From NCBI GenBank assembly GCA_937989875.1, contig CALKBO010000035.1, positions 18,235-82,234 of the forward strand: a stretch of 64,000 nt of DNA, read 5' to 3'. Below the pieces are notes generated by a model. That model did not search any database. It worked only from the letters and a program-made list of their open reading frames with translations, and had not been told where the DNA came from. The translations under genes were made by a program, and so were the position numbers. Below, piece after piece: positions 57,532 to 64,000 of the stretch. The stretch's first letter is position 1, and each line of letters starts with the position of its first letter. Origin of the DNA: an uncultured Collinsella sp. (lineage in GTDB: Bacteria; Actinomycetota; Coriobacteriia; Coriobacteriales; Coriobacteriaceae).

Positions 57532-58674
57532 GTGGTTAAGGCACTCAAGATCGAGATATTCCTGCTGTGCATGATTATTCTTATCGGACTTGCCGTACGA
57601 AGCCGTCGCTCCCTGTTCTCGAGCACCCAGCAGCTTTTGTTTAGCATGCTGGGCTACACGTCTGCTGCCTACATTTTCTTCGATATGATCTGGACGCTCT
57701 CAGACGGCGTGAGCACTCCTGTAGGCATCACGGCCAACTGGATTTCCAATGCGGTTTCGTTTTCGCTGTTCGCCATCGCGTGCCTCATTTGGTTTTTCTA
57801 TTCCGAGACGATGCAGGGCTCACAGCTCCTGACCACGCCCTATAGGGTGGTACTTTTAACGTTGCCAACCGCATTGGTGGTCGTTCTGGCATTTACCAGC
57901 TACTGGACGCACACTATGTTCTATATCGATGCGCAGGGCGTATATCGTCGCGGAGCGCTTTATATGATTCAGCCTATCGTTAGCTACTGCTACGTCATAT
58001 ATACGTCCTTGCATGCCTTTATTCAGGCTCGAAAAGTCGAAAGCCTGCAAAAGAAGGCCATTTATCGCACCCTCGCCTTTTTTGCGGTTCCCGCTCTGGT
58101 GGGCGGTACCTTCCAGGTTTTGTTTTCGGTACCGGGCCTTTGCTTCGGTATAACGCTGAGCATCCTGCTGCTCTATATCGTCTATCAGGAGCAACTGATC
58201 TCGACTGACCCGTTGACTGGACTCAACAACCGCAACCGTTTTGAGACCTATATGCTGTCGCTCTTTTCAAATGTGGATCAGGCCGAAGATGTATATCTGC
58301 TTATGATGGACGCCGACGGCTTTAAGCAGATTAACGATCGCTATGGACATGTGGAGGGCGACCACGCTCTTCAGGTTGTTGCGACGGCGCTCAAGGATGT
58401 CTGCTCGCCGGCTGGTGGCTTTATCGCACGTTATGGTGGCGATGAGTTTGTGGTGCTCCAAAAGGCAGCGGCGGAACAAGGCATCATAGACCTGTGTTCG
58501 GCGATTGACGACGAGCTCGCTCGTGCCGAGGTGCCGTATGCATTGCGGATGTCCATCGGTTACGCGCGGGTCGGCGATAGTGTTGATACCTGGCAAGACT
58601 TACTTCGCGCCGCCGATGCGGAGCTCTATCGCGTCAAGGGCGAGAAGAAGAAAGCCGGCGTTCAGGTACGCTAG
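57532..58674 (+). CDS. Membrane-bound GGDEF diguanylate cyclase
   Basis: The 380-residue protein has about seven N-terminal membrane helices (residues 1-215) and a GGDEF domain. DPLTGLNNRNRFETYM starts the domain, MMDADGFKQINDRYGHVEGD is the metal and nucleotide site, and YGGDEF the catalytic loop. ADAELYRVKGEKKKAG ends it. This should make cyclic di-GMP from two GTP, under control of the membrane sensor part. No EAL domain or PilZ partner lies nearby. The GTG at 57532 follows GGGAGGG. A terminator follows. Confidence 0.92.
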   Translation: MVKALKIEIFLLCMIILIGLAVRSRRSLFSSTQQLLFSMLGYTSAAYIFFDMIWTLSDGVSTPVGITANWISNAVSFSLFAIACLIWFFYSETMQGSQLLTTPYRVVLLTLPTALVVVLAFTSYWTHTMFYIDAQGVYRRGALYMIQPIVSYCYVIYTSLHAFIQARKVESLQKKAIYRTLAFFAVPALVGGTFQVLFSVPGLCFGITLSILLLYIVYQEQLISTDPLTGLNNRNRFETYMLSLFSNVDQAEDVYLLMMDADGFKQINDRYGHVEGDHALQVVATALKDVCSPAGGFIARYGGDEFVVLQKAAAEQGIIDLCSAIDDELARAEVPYALRMSIGYARVGDSVDTWQDLLRAADAELYRVKGEKKKAGVQVR

Positions 58675-58680
58675 AAAAAT

Positions 58681-58718
58681 AGGGGCGCACGACCGTATTG
58701 ATGGTCGTGCGCCCCTTT
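58681..58718 (+). terminator. Terminator of the diguanylate cyclase gene
   Basis: AGGGGCGCACGACC (58681-58694) and GGTCGTGCGCCCCT (58703-58716) form a perfect 14-bp stem followed by TTTTG. Confidence 0.85.
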
Positions 58719-58786
58719 TGCGTTGGCGGGATTAGTAGCGGCTGTCGAAGATGTGCCTCGTCTTTTTCTCGGAACGAGGCAGTTCG

Positions 58787-59722
58787 CTAGGCCTTTTTGG
58801 GCTTATTTACGATGATGATGCCGTCGCAAACCAACAGCAGGGCAACGATGACAGTAGCGGGGCTCGTGCCGGCGCCCTCGCCGAGCAGCAGCGCGCTCAG
58901 CAAAACGCCAAAGACCGGGTTCATAAACCCAAAGACCGAGACGCGGCTGACGGGGTTGACGGCAAGCAGGCGCGACCACAGCGAGTAGGCGACCGCGGAG
59001 ATGAGCGCCATGTAGATGATGAGCGCGATGGCGGGGGCAATCGCCGTGGGGGAGAGCGCGCCACCCATCAAAAAGCCGATGGCGGTGAGGACCAGGCCGC
59101 CGACCAAGAACTGCCACCCGGCAAGCAAGACGCCGTCATGCTCGCGCGAGAAGATGCCAATGAGGCAGGTCGACAGGGCGCCCGCAACAGTGGAAGCCAA
59201 GATAAATCCCTCGCCGTCGAGCGTAAAGCCAAAGGTGCCGTCCGCGCCCGAAAGGTTGACGAGCGCGACACCGGCAAAGCCCAACACACAGCCGAGCACC
59301 TTGGCCGTATTGAGCTTCTCGGTATGAAACGCCAGGGCGGCAAAGAGGATTGCGAGGAAGTTAGCGCTGGCCTCGATGATGGAACTCGACATAGCGCTTG
59401 CACGGGAGAGACCGAGGTAGAAAAAGAAGTACTGTCCGATAGTCTGGAAGAGCGACAGGATGCAGATGGGCTTGATATCGCGAGCCTGCGGAACGAGTGG
59501 GCGGCGCTGTGCCGTGCTCATGCCAACAATGACCAGGGCACCGGCAAGCGTAAAGCGCAGGCCTGCAAAGAGCAGCTGCGAGGCGCTATCGTGCGCGGGG
59601 ATGCCAAAGAGCGCGTAGCCGATCTTGATGCAGGGGAAAGCCGACCCCCAAAGCGCACAGCAGACGAGGCAGCCCAGGATGAGTCCGGGTAGGGTGGCGA
59701 GATACGGCTTGCGGCTTTCCAT
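58787..59722 (-). CDS. EamA/DMT-family transporter
   Basis: The 311-residue protein has ten predicted membrane helices in two EamA repeats. The first begins GLILGCLVCCALWGSAFPCIKIGYALFG, a standard DMT opening. The second ends VSRVSVFGFMNPVFGVLLSALLLGEGAG, the usual PVxGxxxxxxxLGE-type signature. Substrates are probably amino acids, nucleosides or similar small metabolites. It is not a close copy of the transporter at 13616-14527. The ATG at 59722 follows AAGGAC. It lies just downstream of the purL terminator on the same strand. Confidence 0.87.
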   Translation of the reverse strand: MESRKPYLATLPGLILGCLVCCALWGSAFPCIKIGYALFGIPAHDSASQLLFAGLRFTLAGALVIVGMSTAQRRPLVPQARDIKPICILSLFQTIGQYFFFYLGLSRASAMSSSIIEASANFLAILFAALAFHTEKLNTAKVLGCVLGFAGVALVNLSGADGTFGFTLDGEGFILASTVAGALSTCLIGIFSREHDGVLLAGWQFLVGGLVLTAIGFLMGGALSPTAIAPAIALIIYMALISAVAYSLWSRLLAVNPVSRVSVFGFMNPVFGVLLSALLLGEGAGTSPATVIVALLLVCDGIIIVNKPKKA

Positions 59723-59756
59723 GATGTCCTTCCTACATGCGCGAAGCAAAAAAAGA

Positions 59757-59785
59757 ACCCGCCACCGGGTGTGTCGGTGGCGGGT
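59757..59785 (-). terminator. Terminator of purL
   Basis: ACCCGCCACCG (59757-59767) and CGGTGGCGGGT (59775-59785) form a perfect 11-bp stem. On the minus strand it is followed by TTCTTTTTTT. Confidence 0.9.
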
Positions 59786-59821
59786 GTGTTACCCGAAGGG
59801 ATTGTACCCGATGGGAAAGGT

Positions 59822-62800
59822 TTAGGCGAAGTAGGCCACACCGCTCTCAAAGATCGGCATGAACTTGTCGCCGGGGACATGCTCGGGCACGTTGCGGTAC
59901 AGGTTGTCGCCGCGACGCTCGGCATGGCCCATCTTGCCCAGGACGCGGCCGTCGGGGCTCGTGATGCCCTCGATGGCGAGTGCGGAGCCGTTGGGGTTGA
60001 CGGAGAGATCCATGCTGGGCTTGCCGTTCTCGCCCACGTACTGCGTGGCGACCTGGCCGTTGGCAATCAGCTGGGCGAGCACTTCGTCGTTGGCGACAAA
60101 GCGGCCCTCGCCGTGGCTGATGGCGACGGTGTAGGGGTCGTCCAGGCTGCACTGCGACAGCCACGGGGACAAGTTGGACGAGATGCGGGTGCGCACCAGA
60201 CGGCTCTGATGGCGACCGATGGTGTTAAAGGTCAGCGTGGGTGCATCCGACGTGGCGTCGACGATGTCGCCGTAGGGTACCAGGCCGAGCTTGACCAGGG
60301 CCTGGAAACCGTTGCAGATGCCCAGTATCAGGCCGTCGCGGGCCTTGAGCAGGTCGCGGACTGCCTCGGTGACCTCGGGAGCGCGGAAGAACGCCGTGAT
60401 GAACTTGGCGGAGCCATCGGGCTCGTCGCCGCCCGAGAAGCCGCCAGGGATCATGACAATCTGGCTTGAACGGATGCGGCGGGCAAGTTCGTGGGTGCTC
60501 TCGGCGACGGCTTCGGGCGTGAGGTTGTTGATCACGAAGGTGTCAGCCTCGGCGCCGGCGGCGCGGAAGGCACGGGCACTATCGTACTCGCAGTTGTTGC
60601 CGGGGAACACGGGGATGATCACGCGCGGGCGGGCGATCTTGGCGCCGCCGTACACGTGGATATCCTTGGCACGGAAGTCGATGGCCTCGACCTCGGGGGT
60701 CTCGCCGGCGCTGCGGTAGGCAAAGACGCCCTCGATGCCGCTCTCCCAGGCCTCCTGGAGCTTGGAGAGCTCGATGATCTCGGAGCCGGTGTCGATGACA
60801 TAGCCCTCAACGGTGGTACCCAGAGGCTCGACGACAACGCCGTCGGCGACCTCGGGCAGCTCGGCATCCTCGGCGAGCTCGACGATAAAGCTGCCATAGA
60901 GCGGGGTGAAGAGGCTCTCCACGTCCACGTCCTCGGCAAGCTCGATACCGATCTGGTTGCCGACGCACATCTTAAAGAGGCTCTCGGCGCCGCAGCCGTA
61001 GCCGGGCGTGGAGACGGCTAGGGCGTCACCGGTGGCGGTGAGCGCCTCGACGGCGTCAAACGCGGCGAGCAGCTGCTGAGCATCGGGGCGGTAGTCCTCG
61101 CCATAGGTGGCGGGGGCGATGCGGACGACGCGGTGCGTGAGGCCCTTGAACTCGGGCGAGACGGCGCGGGCGGCCTTGCCCACGGCAACGGCGAAGCTGA
61201 TCAGGGTCGGCGGAACGTTGAGCTCGCCGGCCTCGTCCTCAAACGAGCCGCTCATGGAGTCCTTACCGCCGATGGCGCCGGCACCCAGGTCGACCTGGGC
61301 CATAAGGGCGCCCAGGACGGCAGCCATGGGCTTGCCCCAGCGCTCTGCCTCGGTGCGCAGACGCTCAAAGTATTCCTGGAAGGAGAGGTAGGCGCGCTTG
61401 TGCTCAAAGCCGGCGGCAACGAGCTTGGCGATGGACTCGACCACGGACAGGTAGGCGCCCGCAAACTGGTCGGCTTCCATCAGGTAGGGGTTGAAGCCCC
61501 ATGCCATGGCGCTTGCCGTGGTGGTCTCGCCGTCCACGGGGAACTTGGCGACCATGGCAGAGCTGGGGGTGAGTTGCGTCTTGCCGCCAAAGGGCATGAG
61601 CACGGTCGCGGCGCCGATGGTGGAGTCGAAGCGCTCGGAAAGGCCCTTGTTGGAGGCGACGTTAAGATCGGTGACGAGCGAGGTCATGCGCTCGGCAAGC
61701 GTGGTACCGGCCCAGCTGGGCTGCCACACGCTGCGGGCGCAGACGTGGGCGACCTGGTGTTTGGGCGCACCGTTGGAGTTGAGGAACTCGCGGGACAGAT
61801 CGACGATGGCAACGCCGTTCCAGGCCATGCGCATGCGCGGCTCGGCGGTAACCTCGGCGATGACGGTTGCCTCCAGGTTCTCCTCGGCGGCGTAGCCCAT
61901 GAACTCCTCGACGTCACCGTCGGCGACGGCGCAGGCCATGCGCTCCTGAGACTCGGAGATAGCGAGCTCGGTGCCGTCCAGGCCGTCGTACTTCTTGGTT
62001 ACGGCATCAAGGTCGACATACAGGCCGTCGGCAAGCTCGCCCACGGCGACCGAGACGCCGCCGGCGCCAAAGTCGTTGCAGCGCTTGATCAGACGGCAGG
62101 CGTCGCCGCGGCGGAACAGACGCTGCAGCTTGCGCTCGACCGGGGCGTTGCCCTTCTGGACCTCGGCACCCGAGGTCTCGATCGACTCGGTGTTCTGGGT
62201 CTTGGAGGAGCCGGTGGCGCCACCGATGCCGTCACGGCCGGTGCGGCCGCCCAGCAGAATGATCTTGTCGGTGGGGGCGGGGCACTCGCGACGCACGTGG
62301 TTTGCCGGGGTAGCGCCCACGACGGCGCCGACCTCCATGCGCTTGGCCACGTAGCCGGGGTGATAGAGCTCGTTGACCTGACCGGTGGCAAGGCCGATCT
62401 GGTTGCCGTAGCTGGAGTAGCCGGCGGCAGCAGTGGTCACGAGCTTGCGCTGCGGCAGCTTGCCCTCGAGCGTCTCGGAAACCGGGACGGTGGGGTCGCC
62501 GGCGCCGGTGACGCGCATGGCCTGGTAAACATAGCTGCGGCCCGAGAGCGGGTCGCGGATTGCGCCGCCCACGCAGGTGGCGGCACCGCCGAAGGGCTCG
62601 ATCTCGGTCGGGTGGTTGTGGGTCTCGTTCTTAAACAGGAACAGCCAGTCCTGGTCCTCGCCATCGACATCGACCTTCACCTTGACGGTGCAGGCGTTGA
62701 TCTCCTCGGATTCGTCGACATCGGTCATGACGCCGGTCTTCTTGAGGTACTTGGCGCCGATGGTGCCCATGTCCATGAGGCAGACGGGCTTGGCGTCGCG

Positions 62801-63568
62801 ACCGAGCTCGTGGCGCATCTCCATATAGCGGTCGAAGGCCTGCTGCACCACGGCATCATCGATCGTCACGTCGTCCAGGACGGTGCCGAAGGTGGTGTGG
62901 CGGCAGTGGTCGGACCAGTAGGTATCGATCACGCGGATCTCGGTGATGGTGGGGTCGCGGTCCTCATCGCGGAAGTACTGCTGGCAGAAGGCGATGTCCG
63001 CCTCGTCCATGGCAAGGCCGCGATCGGCGATAAAGGCGGCAAGACCGGCCTCGTCGAGCTCGCGGAAGCCGTCGAGCACCTCGACGGGCTGGGGCTCGGG
63101 GGTCTCCATGTACAGCGTCTCGGGCAGGTCGAGCGAGGCGATGCGCGCCTCGACGGGGTTCACCACGTAGTGCTTGATGGCCTCGATGGCGGCCTCGTCC
63201 AGGGCGCCCGAGATCATATAGACCTTGGCGGAGCGCACGGCGGGGCGCTCGCCCTGGCTGATGAGCTGCACGCACTCGCTGGCGGAGTCAGCGCGCTGGT
63301 CAAACTGGCCAGGCAGGAATTCGACGGCAAAGACGGCGCCATCGCTTGCGGGGAGCTCGTCGTAGGTCACATCGACCTGGGGTTCGCTAAAGACGGTCGG
63401 CACGCAGGAGCGGAAAAGCTCCTCGTCGATGCCCTCGACGTCGTAGCGGTTGATGATCCTCAGGGCCTCGATGCCCTTGATGCCGAGAATCTCGGTCAGC
63501 TCGCCCTTGAGCTGCTGAGCCTCGACGTCGAACCCGGGTTTCTTCTCCACGTAGATACGAGAGACCAT
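59822..63568 (-). CDS. purL: Single-chain phosphoribosylformylglycinamidine synthase
   Basis: This 1,248-residue enzyme makes FGAM from FGAR, ATP and glutamine in purine synthesis. It is the long form that joins the PurS-, PurL- and PurQ-like parts in one chain. The N-terminal part carries RIYVEKKPGFDVEAQQL, then the synthase with DTYWSDHCRHTTF and FKNETHNHPTEIEPFGGAATCVGGAIRD. The C-terminal glutaminase has the catalytic Cys in LGICNGFQALVKLGL and a later SHGEGRF. The ATG at 63568 follows AGGAACC. I saw no purine riboswitch in the leader. It is flanked by its own terminator. Confidence 0.96.
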   Translation of the reverse strand: MVSRIYVEKKPGFDVEAQQLKGELTEILGIKGIEALRIINRYDVEGIDEELFRSCVPTVFSEPQVDVTYDELPASDGAVFAVEFLPGQFDQRADSASECVQLISQGERPAVRSAKVYMISGALDEAAIEAIKHYVVNPVEARIASLDLPETLYMETPEPQPVEVLDGFRELDEAGLAAFIADRGLAMDEADIAFCQQYFRDEDRDPTITEIRVIDTYWSDHCRHTTFGTVLDDVTIDDAVVQQAFDRYMEMRHELGRDAKPVCLMDMGTIGAKYLKKTGVMTDVDESEEINACTVKVKVDVDGEDQDWLFLFKNETHNHPTEIEPFGGAATCVGGAIRDPLSGRSYVYQAMRVTGAGDPTVPVSETLEGKLPQRKLVTTAAAGYSSYGNQIGLATGQVNELYHPGYVAKRMEVGAVVGATPANHVRRECPAPTDKIILLGGRTGRDGIGGATGSSKTQNTESIETSGAEVQKGNAPVERKLQRLFRRGDACRLIKRCNDFGAGGVSVAVGELADGLYVDLDAVTKKYDGLDGTELAISESQERMACAVADGDVEEFMGYAAEENLEATVIAEVTAEPRMRMAWNGVAIVDLSREFLNSNGAPKHQVAHVCARSVWQPSWAGTTLAERMTSLVTDLNVASNKGLSERFDSTIGAATVLMPFGGKTQLTPSSAMVAKFPVDGETTTASAMAWGFNPYLMEADQFAGAYLSVVESIAKLVAAGFEHKRAYLSFQEYFERLRTEAERWGKPMAAVLGALMAQVDLGAGAIGGKDSMSGSFEDEAGELNVPPTLISFAVAVGKAARAVSPEFKGLTHRVVRIAPATYGEDYRPDAQQLLAAFDAVEALTATGDALAVSTPGYGCGAESLFKMCVGNQIGIELAEDVDVESLFTPLYGSFIVELAEDAELPEVADGVVVEPLGTTVEGYVIDTGSEIIELSKLQEAWESGIEGVFAYRSAGETPEVEAIDFRAKDIHVYGGAKIARPRVIIPVFPGNNCEYDSARAFRAAGAEADTFVINNLTPEAVAESTHELARRIRSSQIVMIPGGFSGGDEPDGSAKFITAFFRAPEVTEAVRDLLKARDGLILGICNGFQALVKLGLVPYGDIVDATSDAPTLTFNTIGRHQSRLVRTRISSNLSPWLSQCSLDDPYTVAISHGEGRFVANDEVLAQLIANGQVATQYVGENGKPSMDLSVNPNGSALAIEGITSPDGRVLGKMGHAERRGDNLYRNVPEHVPGDKFMPIFESGVAYFA

Positions 63569-63752
63569 TGGTTCCTGCCTTCCTGATCGGTTGGGCGTAC
63601 GGTACGGTATGCGGCAGCGGTCGGTTTGCGGGGTCTGCCCTGCGGTCGCCTTGAGCCACATGTTTGTAAACCTCACTATGATACGACAGCTCGCGGCGCG
63701 TTGAGGACGGCGAGGGTGCTACAGTGAAGCGCAAACAAGAGAAAGGCATCAC

Positions 63753-63956
63753 ATGGCATTCGTTTCACTCGCCATCATCGCGCTCGTGGCCTTTGCAAGC
63801 CCCTTCATCGCCTCGGCGATTCCCGGGAAACCCGTTCCCGAGACGGTCTTTTTGCTCGTGTTCGGCGCGGTGCTGGGACCCCATATGCTCGACATTATCC
63901 ATGTAGATGCCGAGGTCTCGCTCGTGTCCGAGCTCGGCCTGGCCTTTTTAATATGA
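63753..63956 (+). pseudogene. Truncated cation/proton antiporter gene (N-terminal fragment)
   Basis: The 67-residue frame starts after GAGAAAGG at 63753 and encodes two hydrophobic helices with the opening of a CPA2/Kef-type antiporter: IPGKPVPETVFLLVFGAVLGPHM and VSLVSELGLAFL. In such proteins the last segment normally runs on as FLLAG, but here it ends I-stop. The 44 nt after the stop do not look like antiporter sequence. An insertion, a frameshift or a contig-end artefact could each explain it. Family antiporters are about 380 residues or longer. Confidence 0.6.
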
Positions 63957-64000
63957 GTAGGACATTGTCAAGAGGCAAAATCGGGCCTGGCCCCAACGAT

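Noticed and set aside
61133..63586. 817-residue open frame on the plus strand opposite purL
   Set aside because: It is a Gly/Leu/Val/His-rich shadow of a GC-rich gene with no domain and no ribosome site. The opposite strand encodes a complete PurL.
1..64000. tRNA or rRNA genes
   Set aside because: No cloverleaf with a GTTCGA-type T-loop and CCA-proximal stem was found, and no rRNA-like stretch was seen. A dedicated scan would be decisive.

Overview
The window looks like a chromosomal segment of a high-GC Gram-positive gut anaerobe of the Coriobacteriia, most likely Collinsella or a close relative. This is inferred from the GC-rich coding sequence, frequent GTG/TTG starts with strong purine-rich ribosome binding sites, a choloylglycine (bile salt) hydrolase, a rubredoxin-first rubrerythrin, a lactate dehydrogenase/ETF operon with a ferredoxin-type EtfA, and LAxTG-type wall-sorting signals. 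I see no rRNA, tRNA, CRISPR array or complete insertion sequence. No similarity search was run, so family names rest on recognised motifs.

Layout. 1-9.3 kb: the tail of a LysR regulator, a MetE-like methyltransferase, uracil permease, an esterase, two tandemly duplicated LAxTG surface proteins and an AzgA-type purine permease. 9.5-20.5 kb: a deformylase-like protein with an altered active site, bile salt hydrolase, Kup, a DMT exporter with a divergent LysR regulator, an HTH-aminotransferase fusion, a canonical-length deformylase, an MFS exporter and an RGG-repeat protein. 20.5-24.5 kb: palindromic repeats, pdxST with divergent pdxR, and rubrerythrin. 24.6-30.9 kb: an alcohol/aldehyde dehydrogenase operon, a tiny holin-like toxin candidate, and a HIRAN / acidic protein / phosphoesterase / DUF2130 run. 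30.9-40.5 kb: a DUF3516-type helicase, TrmB-like and Trm9-like methyltransferases, an XRE-DUF4097 pair, Elp3 and a spermidine-synthase-like protein. 40.5-46.1 kb: a three-gene operon of TerB-domain protein, DUF2791 ATPase and Lhr-like helicase. 46.2-50.3 kb: DUF554 and a five-gene cell-surface operon. 50.6-64 kb: a lactate dehydrogenase/EtfBA operon, HD hydrolase, AzlCD, KdgT, a diguanylate cyclase, a DMT transporter, PurL and a truncated antiporter gene at the right edge.

Two arrangements stand out as systems. The first is the TerB/DUF2791/Lhr operon, which resembles Ter- and BREX-linked DNA-processing modules but has none of the usual BREX partners beside it. The second is the co-location of Elp3, which makes cm5U34 in tRNA, with a methyltransferase carrying the Trm9/ALKBH8 N-terminal signature. 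That suggests a bacterial route to a methyl-ester wobble uridine. Other notable features are the XRE-aminotransferase fusion, which has its own operator-like repeats and an internal Shine-Dalgarno plus ATG, and several families of intergenic palindromes.
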